64,000 nt of DNA, taken from assembly GCA_949358305.1 (NCBI GenBank), contig OX442318.1, positions 4,884,501-4,948,500 of the forward strand, written 5' to 3'. Origin of the DNA: Strigamia acuminata (taxonomy: Eukaryota; Arthropoda; Chilopoda; Geophilomorpha; Linotaeniidae). Made by a program: the position numbers and the translations under genes. The notes under the pieces are model-generated. The model saw nothing but the letters and a program-made list of their open reading frames with translations. It ran no database searches and had not been told where the DNA came from. Every line of letters begins with the position of its first letter. Within the stretch, counting starts at the first letter, position 1. This document shows positions 30,389-41,825 of the stretch, one piece after another.

Positions 30389-31492
30389 ATGAACTTCAAA
30401 AATGCAACAAAGTGGCTAACTATATGTGTAAGTGGTTTTGTTTGTTTGATTATAGTTTGGAAAGCATACATATTTGATTACAGCAGTGTTCTGACTCACT
30501 ACAAATCACCTGCTATCAGCAGTGAGAATCAGTCTGTTCCATTGAGTCCAACATCAATTGAAGCAACCATCAACTTAAGCCGAATTGGTTACATCGCCAA
30601 CCGACCATTGATATGCACAAAGTCCCCTTTATTGCTAATGGTTGCTGTGATAATATCCTCGCCAGAAGATTTACAAAGAAGACAGGATTTAAGAGACTCT
30701 TGGACAAAGCCGTTATCGCTATCCAGCAACACTTCTGTTGTCTTTTTTACCGGCCGGTCCAAAAAAGAAGCGGTCAATACCAAAGTGTTCTTCGAAGCGA
30801 ATAGAACCCGGGATGTTGTGATTGTTGATTTTGACGAAAGTTACAGAAACTTAAGTTTGAAAACACTTCTCATGCTGAGATGGGTCAAGGATTATTGTTC
30901 CAATGCAAAGTTTATACTGAAATGCGATGATGATATGTTTATCAACATTCATAATGTTCTGAACTTCATCAGTAGCGAGGAAACAAAGAATTCAGCAATT
31001 TATGGGAGAACTGGTCCGAATTTGGAACCTGTAAGGAATAAAAAATCTAAATGGGCAGTTACTGTGGAAGAATATGCTGAACGTTTATACCCAGATTACA
31101 TCACGGGTCCATCGTATTTATTCGGGACAAAACATATTGCTCAATTGTTGACAATCTGTGTCAGGCTTCCATATTTATATCTAGAAGGTAAAAATCAACA
31201 GATGTTTAGTCTAAATTACTTTTTGAATGCAGCTAATGTTGAATGCAGCTAACGTTGACACATCAGTACAACTTATAAATGTTTTTTAGATGTCTTTGTG
31301 ACAGGAATATGTGCAGAAAAAATTAATATTCCAAGAATTCACCACCCAGGATATATCGATGCTGAAGCACTTCCAAAAGCCACATGTGAAGTTGTGCAAC
31401 TTTTAAGTGTTCATCACGTTGAGGGCTCGTTACTTCAAACGCTGTGGCTTTTAACCTCACGGTTAAGTTTGTATGAATCTTGTAAAATATAA
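30389..31492 (+). CDS. GT-7: beta-1,3-galactosyltransferase-like protein (GT31)
   Basis: Exons 30389..31187 and 31290..31492 (102-bp intron) encode 333 residues. The N-terminus (KNATKWLTICVSGFVCL anchor, DYSSVL stem) is the GT-5 type. The sequence after the DDD box (GRTGPNLEPVRNKKSKWAV, YPDYITGPSY, LLTICVRLPYLYLE) and exon 2 (INIPRIHHPGYIDAEALP, ending YESCKI) are the GT-10/GT-15 type. It is therefore a clear recombinant. Motifs DLRDSW, FFTGRS, DESYRNLS, DDDMFIN and EDVFVTG are intact. The exon 2 acceptor is a T-run followed by AG. The intron carries the end of a GAATGCAGCTA-type repeat. Confidence 0.87.
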
Positions 31493-31811
31493 AAAGCAGA
31501 ATATTAAATATTGACCAAATAGATATACCGATAATTTCAATGTATGTTTGAATCATATGGAAAAGATCTCACGGGCCTATATTTTGGCCTATATATTGGA
31601 TTTGAAAATTGTAAGATTGAGAACAGTACATTACAAAAATCAACCGACAAATGAAGAATCCGCCCATCAAATAACAAATTAAGATTTCGCAAAGTCGTAG
31701 ATTATCTGGCTGCTTGCTTAAACCAGAACTGCGAATTAATGTTCCAAATATTGTATCGAGTTCATCTTGCAACGTGAAATTTAGAAAAATTTCCTTCACA
31801 TTAAGCAAAAA
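31493..31811. other. 3' flank of GT-7
   Basis: No gene. This flank is shared with GT-10 (49488-49720) and GT-15 (62235-62460), for example the block around TATATTTTGGCCTATATATTGG. The minus-strand ORFs here recur in all three flanks and look like shadows. Confidence 0.5.
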
Positions 31812-32904
31812 ACACTAGCTGCATTCAAAAACTAAAATATTTTGTGTTTTAATTCAATTTTAAACCAAAAATGACATCATATCCTGTTTAAACCCACGTT
31901 AAAACTTAAAATACACTTAAAGTAAAATTGTTATTTTAATTTTTAAATGCAGCTACTAAAACGTGAATAACTAGGATATTAACATTTTTTTCTTGAAGTG
32001 CAATATAAATTAAAAAGCAGTCACTTTTACACCTAGCTGCATTCAAAAATTAAAATATTTGTGTTTTAACAATTTTAGTTTAAGTGTATTTTATGTTTAA
32101 ATTTTGAGTGTGAGAATTTTAACTCTATTTTATAAAATTGACAACATGTGATAACTTTTACATGACATCATTGATCACCTGATGTGTAATCAATACCAAA
32201 ATGTAGCATATAATACTCTTCATGTGATTAGAAAGAAGTATGAATTGTTGGAATGTTATTATTTTTAGTGGGATTTAAAATTTTTATGCCTTGTTGGTAG
32301 AAGGGAGGTAGAAATTTTAAAAAAGTATGACCAACTGGCACCAGAGGTCATTGATAGCATCAATTCAAAGATGAAGTCATTGGATATGACATGCAGAAAG
32401 AAAGAAGAAATTAATTAATAAAGCATGTAAGTAATATTTATTATCAATCTTAGTTAGAAAAATATTAAAGTTTATGGTTTGAATAAAAATGGTATAAAAT
32501 TAAAGATACATGGTCACATGTGAGTTTCCTATTTTCATGAAAATTCTTCAGAAATTAAAATTCAAAATTTTTGTATTTATGTTTTATGTGTGTGTTGCAC
32601 AAAAATTTAAAAGAAAACAGGAAGTGATGTCTTAAGTGGTGAAGTGATGTCATGTAAATACAGATAACATTTTAATTTTTGAGTGCTTGGATTTTAACTT
32701 TATTTTGCTTCAATTTTAACAAAACTTTGTATACAAATGTAATGCATAACTGCACTTAAAATTGAAGTAAAATAGAGTTTAGTAAAATTGTATTTTAGTT
32801 TGTATTTTTACCAATTTTAGTTTTATAGACAGGAAATGATGTCATTTTTGTTTTAAAATTAAACTAAAACACAAAGTGTTTTAATTTTTGAATGCAGCTA
32901 GTGT
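31812..32904. mobile_element. Non-autonomous DNA transposon with ~75-bp inverted termini
   Basis: The left end ACACTAGCTGCATTCAAAAA is mirrored by the right end TTTTTGAATGCAGCTAGTGT. The inverted similarity continues for about 75 bases, through a CAAAAATGACATCAT-type block. A further internal inverted copy of the terminal motif is at about 32029. No transposase frame is present. Short versions with TAGCTGCATTC ends occur inside the introns of GT-10 (49107..49247) and GT-15 (61784..61983). I cannot define a clear target duplication. Confidence 0.7.
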
Positions 32905-33496
32905 TGTATTTATATTTATCACAAGAATATTGTGTTGTTTTACAAACAAAATAAAATTCATAAGTGCAGTTAAGTGGATAACCACTTTAGTCGCGGCCCG
33001 CTGTGGCCTGTCCCAACTTCATTAATTGTGGCCCGGACACCCAGATTTCCCGATTATAAATTTGTTCCCAGTCCAGCTCTGTAGTTCATTCAAATTTTCC
33101 ATATAAATATCCAACTCGGAAATGTTTGGAAATTTAAATTTTTTTTCCAGTGTTCATTTAAGCCATTTTGGATTTTGCTAGCAACCATTGTAAACAATGA
33201 CTTATTCTAGGCTTCTAGTTGCCTAGTAACTCTTTCTCTCTTATTTTATAAACTAGTCGACATCTAAATCCTATTCCGAGTGGTCGCGATGTCTTCGTTT
33301 GGCTCCAAGCCTACTTGGCACCTAATACTAGTACCTAGTACCTTGTTCGCACCAGAAAGTTTGAGCTAGCCCAAAGTTTAAATCTGGTTCTGGCCTGATA
33401 TTAGCTTAAAAAGTTCAGGCTACAGCGTTCGCACCAAAAAGCAAAAAGCCACATATCTTCGCTAGCATGCAGCCAATAGACAATCAACTGACCAAG

Positions 33497-33905
33497 TTAC
33501 ACACAGAATTGTGCGAAGTGACCTTGGCAGTTATGAGTTCTTGAATTCTTGATAATTGCTATTCCAACAATGTGTTTGCAAATGTAAGTCTTTGCAAACA
33601 CAGGGCATGTGCATGTTCCCGTACTCCATTCATCATTGGCAATCATAACGAGCCACAAACTACTTCTTGAGTGGATGTATGTGTCAAATCGGCGCAAGCT
33701 TTTGCGTTCCTCTCGACGAATGTATGTATTAATATTGTTATCGCTTAAGTTCGGTTGTGTAATTTCTTGTCAACATTCCGGATAACATGTGCCCATCAGT
33801 ACACTCGAATAGTATCCAAGCCGAACACGAGATCGCTAGCATTAGTGATTGCTGCTGCACAATCACCCAGAACAGCCGAGGGTGTGTACTCTCCGTTGTT
33901 AGTCA
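33497..33905 (-). pseudogene. Decayed MULE transposase (catalytic fragment and SWIM finger)
   Basis: On the minus strand, about 33905-33790 reads GDCAAAITNASDLVF and, after a stop codon, WAHVIRNVDKKL. This is the D-x-A and (C/W)-x-H-v-x-R-N pattern of Mutator-like transposases. After further stops, 33697..33497 encodes a SWIM finger CTCPVFAKTYICKH. The region between the catalytic domain and the SWIM finger is shortened. Several in-frame stops show it is dead. It is related to the SWIM/AT-hook remnant at 10274..10675. Confidence 0.6.
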
Positions 33906-34304
33906 AGGCACAGAAAATAAATGCAAAGTCTTCGGTGGGGCTAAATTTGTTGGGGGGGGGGGGGAACATCAATATTAGGGAAAAGTATAGTTAGGGGGTA
34001 CTTGAGTTTAATTAGGGGGGTTTGGATTGGGGAGAAATGAGTCATAAATGGGGGGGGAGATAATTTGTCGCCAACTAGAACTGCGAATTTATATTCTAAA
34101 TATTTTATTCAGTTAACCTTGCAACATAACAAATAGTGAAATTTAGAAAAATTTCCTTTTCATATAGCAAATAAAACACTGTCAATAAGAAGGATGTTCA
34201 CTGTATTTTCCTTGATGTGCAACAGCTATAACCCACTCAGTTTTACAGTGCTGTATTTATCACAGGAATATATGTGTTAATACTCAGCTTCAGTTTATTT
34301 AACA
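33906..34304. other. 5' flank of GT-8 with a G-rich run
   Basis: No gene. A run of about 13 G (33952-33964) and other GGGGGG stretches to about 34062 precede the duplicated gene flank (from ~34080). The E-box block of other copies is degraded here (CAACAGCTATAACCC near 34208). Confidence 0.5.
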
Positions 34305-35914
34305 ATGAAGTTGTTCAGTGTATCTATGTGTCTAACTGTGTCTCTAACTTGTTTAGTCTGTTTGATTATTATGCTGCTACCGGTAACTAACATATTTGAC
34401 CACAGCAGTATTCTGACACACAAACCACATGCAATCAACATTCCTTTGAGTTCAAAATCAATTGAAGCAAACATCAACTTGACCCAGATTAGTTACATCA
34501 CCAATACTCCATCAATATGCAGAAAATCCCCTTCATTGCAATTGGTTGTCGTGGTAATTTCCTCGCCAGAAAATTTTCAAAAAAGACAAAGCGTAAGAAA
34601 CACTTGGTCAAAACCGTTATCACTATCCGCCAAAACTACGGTAGTGTTCTTTACCGGACGCTCCAAAGATGATCCGATCAATGAAGATGTGTTATCCGAA
34701 GCGGCTGAAACCCGCGATATGGTGATAGTCAATTTTGATGAAAGTTATAGAAACTTAGGTTTGAAAACACTTCTTATGTTGAGATGGGTCAAAGATTATT
34801 GTCCGAATGCAAAGTTTATACTGAAATCCGATGATGATACGTTTATAAATATCCATAACCTAATGTATTTCATCAATAGCAGAGGACCAAATGATTCAGC
34901 AATTTATGGGAGAGTTCGTCACAATGTGTCACCTAACAGAAATAATGATTCTAAAAGGTTTGTCGCAGAAGAGGAATACGCAAAACCTACTTATCCGGAT
35001 TATGTCGCCGGTGGATCGTATTTATTCGGAACCAAACGGATTTCCCAGTTGTTGTCCGCTTGTTTGAGGCTTCCATATATGTTTCTAGAAGGTAAAAATA
35101 AAGAGTTGGTATATCATTTATTACATTTACATGGTAACAGTTTTCCAAATAAATAAAAATTCCATTTTATTTATCCGGTTAAACATATCCGTTTACATGG
35201 CGTTAGTTTTCCGGTTAGTACGGCACTTTTACGCATGCACAGGTGTTTACATGTAGTTTGCAATGCGCAAAACGCCAAAAATCTACCTCGTAGAACTAGA
35301 ATTTAGTTTATCGTAAGTCTTGTTGTGAGGACTTGAAGTTTGTCTGGGTTCTTCCAAACTGTGCTAAACTTCTGGGTCTTGACTGTAGTGATTTTGAATG
35401 AATAATCCAATCAATCTGAGCACTCTGAATAAATGCACAAAATAAATCATAATTAGAGCTGTGATGTCCCGCGGTGACATCAGAGCATATTTAGCTCTTT
35501 GATTGCATTCACACTTGTCTTTTCTGGAGAACTGGTTCGTTTACATGATCGGGTTTCCAGAAAAGTAATATTGGGATTTTCAGTTTTCTAGATAACTGAG
35601 TACATGTAAACATGATAAAAGTCAGCAGATCTTACTAATCGTAATTACTTTTTCACACAGATGTGTTTATGACAGGAATTTGTGCAGAAGAAAGTCGAAT
35701 TCCTAGGATACTTCATTCAGGATTTATCAATTTGTCAATACCTCCTGGAGGTGACTGTGGACTTCTGCAAATTATAAGTGTTCATCGTGTTACAGGAAAG
35801 TTGATGGAAGTTCTGTGGGGAAAAGCATCAGATTTCAGATTGTACAAATCATGTAAAATTAAAATAGCAAAGTTTGATTTAGAAACTAGTTTCATTTCTG
35901 CAATAAAAATGTAA
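34305..35914 (+). CDS. GT-8: beta-1,3-galactosyltransferase-like protein (GT31), extended C-terminus
   Basis: Exons 34305..35091 and 35661..35914 (569-bp intron, the longest in the array) encode 346 residues. An anchor helix lies at about residues 9-25. The domain has VRNTW, FFTGRS, DESYRNL followed by Gly (the N-L-S sequon seen in most copies is lost), DDDTFIN, YPDYVAGGSY and spliced EDVFMTG. The common stop TAA after KIAKFD has become TTA, so translation continues for 11 codons (LETSFISAIKM) to the next stop. It is closest to GT-1 in exon 1 and to GT-3/GT-5 in exon 2. The intron includes about 200 bases not seen in the other introns (35315-35510). Confidence 0.83.
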
Positions 35915-36289
35915 TACTTACACAACAAGGGATTCCCCCTTTGCAAATAATTTAATTCAAATATTCCACATGAAATGCCAAATCGTTTATACAATGCCAT
36001 AAAAAACAGGCTTTTTAATATATTAATTACTAAGAATGAATAAATTCATGATCAATTGATTGATTGTTTTAAAAAATAGAAATGAAACGTTGCAGAAACA
36101 GCTGAGAAAATGATTTTCTAGCTTCACCAGTATTTTCTGTTATCTGGACATATCTTGTTTGCTTTTTTGCAAACTGATTACCGGTACACGCTTTTTAGAC
36201 TTCTAAACTCTGTTTAAAAAGTCTAATAAAACGGTTCTGTCCGTCTGTCCGTCCGTCCGGATCAATTCCGCCAAAACGAAAGCAGAATA

Positions 36290-36453
36290 AAGTCAAATTC
36301 CTAGAAAACTCAATCCAGGTTTTATTAATTTGGAAGTTCCTCCAGGAGATGACTGTAGATTTCTGAATTTAATAAGTGATCATGATGTTAATAGAATATT
36401 GATGCAAGATCTGTGAAAAAAAAATATCAGATATAAGTTTGTATAAATCATAT
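36290..36453 (+). pseudogene. GT31 exon 2 relic interrupted by the Ty3/Gypsy element
   Basis: The exon 2 body from QIPRKLNPGFINLE to LYKSY is recognisable, with one internal stop (TGA after MQDL). The 5' end is truncated as in the relic at 20832. It ends exactly at the left LTR. The missing last bases continue on the other side at 44916-44940. Its intact paralog, without the element, is at 47784..48001. Confidence 0.7.
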
Positions 36454-37031
36454 TGTTATGTGGGATTTAGGCCCACTTGAGGCTACCCACACAACTGGGA
36501 TTTGATAGGAAATAAAGAGTCATTTTAATTAGGTTTAAATTCAATCTAGTTTTTATTTAACCAGACAGCAAAGCTGTTTGATTATTCTTTCAAATGGATG
36601 AGTTTACTCTGTTTACATTGGCACAATTCTTAAACTCAAATAATGAACTACATAAATTATATAAATTATATAAACTCTAATTATAAATCATAAGTGACAC
36701 TCTGAATTGAGATGCAATCTGAAACTATTAAATAGTGATTAAATTAATAACAATTTCTGCAGCCAGCCAAGAACAGGCTGACATTGGATAGGAGGGATTT
36801 GAGTTCACTCTCAAGTGAGAGCCGGAAGAGAACTGTCAAACTTGGGCGGATTCACTTCACAGGAAAGCTCCTGTTACCCCCTTTAACTAATTGATAAGTC
36901 CAGTGACGAGGCAATGATGTAATCGATTGCCAACGCCATCTATGGACGAAATTTAGCAACTTTTATCCGAATTATAGCCGAATTACGCGATACGGGTCGT
37001 CCGTTGATCGGGACGGCCTGTACGCGTAGCA
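36454..37031 (-). repeat. 3' LTR of the Ty3/Gypsy element
   Basis: 578-bp direct repeat, in element sense starting TGCTACGCG and ending CCACATAACA. I saw no difference from 44338..44915. Confidence 0.9.
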
Positions 37032-38006
37032 ACTCCCTTTTTTGCGTAATTTTGGTCTCTAAAATTAAATTTCGGATGAAGACAATTCTTTTTTTACCAA
37101 ATATTAGATCTCAATTCATAGTGTCAAATAAAACAATTTACATCTCTTTTTACTCCCTTTTAGATTAATGTACATACAAAAGAAAAATCTTAATCTGTTT
37201 CAAATACAATATTTCTCATATTGGTCATATTACTTCATAAATTATACAATCATAATTTCCAACTTAACTTACTATTCAAGAAAAACTTACAAAACTTAAA
37301 TTCAAAACTCAAATAAGAATGAAAATTAAACACTAATTAAACAATTCAAATTGGTTCGAATTATAATTAACCAAATTATTTCATCCATTTTTACAATAAA
37401 CCTTCAGAAATAAAATACAACATTTAAATTTCACAATAAATTCTCATAAAATAATTTAACTCTTTTCAAAAAATAAATTTGTTTTTGGTTTTCATTATTT
37501 TCTTTAAAAATTTGAATTCTCTTCTAAAACATCAACTCTCTAAATCCTAGAACATTTACAAAATTTTTGTGTTTGAAAATTTATTTACAATTCACATAAT
37601 CAGTTTTATTCAAATTACGATAAACTTCACTAAATTCGCATTAATTACTTCGCCTCGCGACCTCGGATTTTCGTGTCATCAAATTTAACATTATTAAGAA
37701 TTTTAATCTCCCTTAAACCAATTTTTATCTGCTAATACTATGTAAAATAACATTTCTAACATATTTTCCTATTCATTAAAATTAATCCAAAGTCTAAGAA
37801 AATTATCAGCACGAATGAACGAAGATCGCGATTTGTTTCGTTTTGCAAAGTTTGGTATTTTATACACTTTTAACCTAATATTTCAACTCAAAATCATACT
37901 AAAAACACTTAAAATGTATTCACAAACCTCAAAAAACACAATTCAATTCACGACACAACAAATAAATATCAAAATTTAAGCTTTGGTTCACGCAAGAAGC
38001 TCGCAT
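37032..38006 (-). other. Ty3/Gypsy region between pol stop and 3' LTR
   Basis: About 975 bases of very AT-rich sequence on the minus strand after the pol stop. No envelope-like frame, transmembrane ORF or other gene is visible. The purine tract for plus-strand priming is at the 3' LTR edge. Confidence 0.6.
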
Positions 38007-41000
38007 TCACCTTGGCGAAAATGTGGAGTAGCAATGGCGGTAGGATTTTCTCGCCTTCGGTCTGAGCTTGCGCAAACGATAGTCGTCGTTTTGCGTATTC
38101 GCGCCATCTAGTGGCGGGTTTTTAAGTTGTTTTTCAGTGTTTTCAAGTTCTGTTTGCGGTTCAAATAATGATTTGAGAGAAATTTGGTCACTATCATCGA
38201 TATAACGTTCTTTTGCTTTGATTTGCTTTGTTTTTGTTGGCTTATCCAGAATTTCAACTGCAATTTCTCCTTTTTTACTGATTTTTTTCACTTTTTCAGC
38301 AAATTTCACTTTCTTTTCTGGCATCTCTTTCAAAGCTTCGTCTATGTCTTCTTCAATTCTTGCTTTATACGGTTTCAACCTTTCTACGTTAACAATATCA
38401 CTTTTCTTTCGTGTGGAATTGATAATTTCATAGTCATTTGGAGCTGTTCGTCGCACAATCTCGTAGGGGCCGGAAAATTGAGGTAAAAGCTTCTCTGACA
38501 GGCCAACTTTTCTATTTATGGTCTTCAAATAAACCAATTCACCTGGTTCAAATTCTTTGTTGACTCTATCTTTGTCGAATCTTTTCTTACTTTTCTCTGA
38601 CTGCTTTTGAAGTCGTTCATTTGCAATTTTCCTAGCCTGTTGCATGAATTTTGATGTGCGTAACGTGAACTCTTTTTGGGGCAGATTTAGGTTAACATCT
38701 ATTGTCAAATCCACATCATATCCTCGAAGAAGATAGTGCGGTGTGTAACCTGTTGTTTCATGAACTCCCGTGTTGTAGGAAAACAGGACAAATGGCAGGA
38801 ACTCATCCCAATCGGTGTGATCATCATTAACATAACTTTGCAACATTTTTGCGAATGTCGCATTAAATCTTTCTGTTAATCCATTGGTCCTTGGGTGGTA
38901 TCCTGAGGTGGTTTTATGCAAACTTTTGAATAGATTAGATACTTCTTCAATCATTTGGTTCCTGTATTCCGTTCCACGGTCGCTTAAAATTTCTCTTGGG
39001 CTGCCTTCCTTAAGAATCACTTCATAAACCAAAGTCTTTGCTGCTTCTAGAGCTGTTCCTACTGGTGCAGCTCTTGCAATCACAGATCTTGACAAATAAT
39101 CAGTCACAACGAAAACGTGTTTATTTCCTAGTTTTGACAATGGGAAAGGTCCAAGTGTGTCCATTCCAATCCGCTCGAATGGTTTTGAGACGGTTGACCA
39201 CGGTTGCATTAGTCCTTTAGCTGGAGTTGTCATCGATTTTGCTTTTGCGCAGTTTTGGCAGGACAAGACGTATTTTCTAACGTCAGTGTAAATTCTTGTC
39301 CAAAAGAATCTTGTTCTTATTCGTTTCCATGTTTTTGCCAAACCTAAGTGAGCTCCTAGTAATCCGTCGTGCATTTCATGCAATACATCCTTCTGGAGTT
39401 GTTTCGGAACTACTAGCAATAATCCTTCTGTATTTAGGGAACTTGAAGAGTTTTTCTTCCTAAATAACGTTTTCTCGTGGAGCACGTACTGCTTAAGCGG
39501 TCGTCTCCTCTTCTTTGGAAGTTGCTCTAGGTTTTCAACTGCTGTAATTAGGTCCAGTAGTTTGGGATCCATCCTCTGTTGTGCAGAGAGGTCCAAATTT
39601 TCCAAGAAAAGCGAAGGTAATTTTTCTATTTCTTCTTCACTCATCTGGTCTGGTATCCTACTTAGTGCATCGGCGTCTGTGTGCTTTTTGCCGCTTTTAT
39701 ACACTATATCGAAATCAAAGTCTACTAATTGCAATGCCCATCTGGCTAAACGTCCATTGGGGTTTCGGACTGACTTCAGCCATTGGAGGGGTTGGTGGTC
39801 GGTTATTATTTGGAATTTCTGTCCGTACAAGTAAGGTCTGAATTTCTGTACTGCAAACATTATAGCGAGACACTCTCTTTCAGTGGCGGTGTAGTTTTGT
39901 TCCGCTGTGCTCATCAGTTTGCTTGCATACGCTACAACTCGCTCCTGGTTGTTGATCTTTTGCTTCAGAATGGCTCCCATTCCATACGCACTTGCGTCGG
40001 TTGATACTATGAATGGCTGTGCAAAGTCTGGATGCGCCAACACCGGTACTGTTATTAATGCATTTCGGAGTGTGATGAACGCTGTATCGTGGGGTGGTCC
40101 CCAGTCAAACTTCTCGTCCTTTTTAGTGAGATTCACCAGAGGTTTAGAAATGTCTGCAAATCCCTTGATGAATTTTCGGTAATAAGAGCAGAGTCCTAAA
40201 AAACCACGTAGTTGTTTAACGTTCACAGGAAGTGGAAACTTCGCGACTGCTTCCAGGTTCCTGGGATCTGGTGAAACTCCATCAGCATCAACCACATGTC
40301 CTAAGTATCGAATGGTGTCGGTGGCAAACGTACATTTACTCAGCCTAACTTTCAGGTTTGCCATTCTGAGCTTTTCAAAAACTGCGTCCACATCCACGAG
40401 GTGCTGTTCGAATGTCTTCGAGAATATTATTAAATCATCGAGGTACGCTATGCATACCTTTCCCAAGAGGTTCCCAAGCACTTTATTCATCAATTTTTGA
40501 AAGGCGGCTGGGCTGTTACATAATCCCATTCCGAGGACATTAAACTCATAATGTCCGCTTGACGTCGTGAACGCTGTCTTTTCACGATCTTGTTCGTCTA
40601 TTTCGACTTGGTGGTATCCCTGAATGAGATCCATCATCGAAAAATACTTCGCACCCGCTAGTTGATCTAGGGTGTCGTCGATACGTGGTAAGGGATAAAC
40701 CATTTTCTTCGTTACTGCGTTTAAACGTCTCCAATCAACGCAAAATCTCCATCTGCCGTCTCTTTTCTTAATGAGTAGTACTGGTGCACTCCATGGGCTC
40801 TCGGATTCTCTAATTACTCCTTGTTCAAGTAACTTCTTTGTTTCAGCCTCCTCGATTTCTTTTTCCTTAATGGATCGTCTATAAGGTTGCAAGTGGATTG
40901 GAGGAGAGTCTCCTGTATCAATACGATGTTTTATTGCCTGTGCTCTGCCTAAGTCACTGTCAGATGTTGCAAATCTATCCGAATTCTTCTCTAGCAGCTG

Positions 41001-41825
41001 TCGCATCAATTCCTGTTGAGTTGGTGTCATATTCTCATTTGCCATGGCCTTGCTAAAGTCAAATTGATCAGCTCTTTTTTCATCTAACAAGCCAGACTCA
41101 ATCACGTAAAATGCTTTTGCAACTGCTGAGTTTTTTCCTAAATAGATTGTCTTTTTAGTTGGATTCGCAACACGCAGAACTCCTTCACCTTTTCTGAATT
41201 TAGTCAATGTCTTGCAACAAATCACGCCAAATCGATCAATTACTCCACTTAATGGTTCTACAAACAATTCATCATCAACTTTCTTTGCTATTTTTATTGG
41301 TACTACACATTCATGTAAAGCTGGTATCGTTATTGGTTTTAAAACACGTGCAATATAGTTTTGTTCAGTGTAATTCTTGGACATTGGGAATACTTCTTGT
41401 TGTTTATCTTTTGGCCCTACAAAGATCTTCTGTTGGTCATAGTCGAGCTGGCACCTTGCAGATCTCAAAAAATTATCTCCTAGCAGTAAATGGTTGCCAA
41501 ATCCGCTGACAATCAGCACTTCAATAGTATGTTGTTGTTGTCCAACATCAATGGTAATCCTGGTTTTTCCTACTGGGGTTATCAATGAACCATCTACAAC
41601 TCTAAGTCGAACATGTGGACATGGTTGGTATTTGAGCTGCAGAGTTCTTACCAAATCTTCATTAATGATGTTGCGATAACCTCCGGAATCCAAGACACCA
41701 GTGACTTCCAAACCATTCACTACTACTGGAATCTGCAAAAGTTCATCTGTGGCGTTCAACTCAATGATTTCTAATTTTCTCTTTTTGAATTTCTTCTTGT
41801 TTTTCCGTCTTTGTGGCCATTCTAG
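38007..41825 (-). CDS. Pol polyprotein of Ty3/Gypsy element (PR-RT-RH-IN)
   Basis: The frame is open from the -1 slip point at 41825 to the stop at 38007. Counting from the TTG at 41759, the domains are: aspartic protease with the DSG triad at 24-26; reverse transcriptase with the catalytic Asp of MDLIQGYHQ at ~377 and YLDD at 439-442; RNase H from the DAS motif at ~588; integrase with an HHCC zinc domain (His 797/804, Cys 834/837) and catalytic D867, D927 and E963 (D35E spacing). A GPYEIV module near the C-terminus and a basic tail follow. No ATG starts the frame, in keeping with expression as a Gag-Pol fusion by frameshifting. All catalytic residues are present with no interrupting stop. 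Confidence 0.95.
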   Translation of the reverse strand, partial: LEWPQRRKNKKKFKKRKLEIIELNATDELLQIPVVVNGLEVTGVLDSGGYRNIINEDLVRTLQLKYQPCPHVRLRVVDGSLITPVGKTRITIDVGQQQHTIEVLIVSGFGNHLLLGDNFLRSARCQLDYDQQKIFVGPKDKQQEVFPMSKNYTEQNYIARVLKPITIPALHECVVPIKIAKKVDDELFVEPLSGVIDRFGVICCKTLTKFRKGEGVLRVANPTKKTIYLGKNSAVAKAFYVIESGLLDEKRADQFDFSKAMANENMTPTQQELMRQLLEKNSDRFATSDSDLGRAQAIKHRIDTGDSPPIHLQPYRRSIKEKEIEEAETKKLLEQGVIRESESPWSAPVLLIKKRDGRWRFCVDWRRLNAVTKKMVYPLPRIDDTLDQLAGAKYFSMMDLIQGYHQVEIDEQDREKTAFTTSSGHYEFNVLGMGLCNSPAAFQKLMNKVLGNLLGKVCIAYLDDLIIFSKTFEQHLVDVDAVFEKLRMANLKVRLSKCTFATDTIRYLGHVVDADGVSPDPRNLEAVAKFPLPVNVKQLRGFLGLCSYYRKFIKGFADISKPLVNLTKKDEKFDWGPPHDTAFITLRNALITVPVLAHPDFAQPFIVSTDASAYGMGAILKQKINNQERVVAYASKLMSTAEQNYTATERECLAIMFAVQKFRPYLYGQKFQIITDHQPLQWLKSVRNPNGRLARWALQLVDFDFDIVYKSGKKHTDADALSRIPDQMSEEEIEKLPSLFLENLDLSAQQRMDPKLLDLITAVENLEQLPKKRRRPLKQYVLHEKTLFRKKNSSSSLNTEGLLLVVPKQLQKDVLHEMHDGLLGAHLGLAKTWKRIRTRFFWTRIYTDVRKYVLSCQNCAKAKSMTTPAKGLMQPWSTVSKPFERIGMDTLGPFPLSKLGNKHVFVVTDYLSRSVIARAAPVGTALEAAKTLVYEVILKEGSPREILSDRGTEYRNQMIEEVSNLFKSLHKTTSGYHPRTNGLTERFNATFAKMLQSYVNDDHTDWDEFLPFVLFSYNTGVHETTGYTPHYLLRGYDVDLTIDVNLNLPQKEFTLRTSKFMQQARKIANERLQKQSEKSKKRFDKDRVNKEFEPGELVYLKTINRKVGLSEKLLPQFSGPYEIVRRTAPNDYEIINSTRKKSDIVNVERLKPYKARIEEDIDEALKEMPEKKVKFAEKVKKISKKGEIAVEILDKPTKTKQIKAKERYIDDSDQISLKSLFEPQTELENTEKQLKNPPLDGANTQNDDYRLRKLRPKARKSYRHCYSTFSPR

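Noticed and set aside
31323-31808. Minus-strand ORFs after GT-7 (77-79 codons) as a nested gene
   Set aside because: The same ORFs appear after GT-10 and GT-15 because the flank is duplicated, and they differ by frameshifts between copies; no domain is recognisable.
33945-34065. G-quadruplex-like regulatory element
   Set aside because: The G runs are plain poly-G/GGGG stretches without regular spacing or a gene start that uses them; assembly uncertainty is likely in homopolymers.
34295-34477. Recurrent minus-strand ORFs MMFASIDF at the start of GT-1, GT-3 and GT-8
   Set aside because: They are antisense to conserved exon 1 stem codons and recur only because the genes are paralogs.
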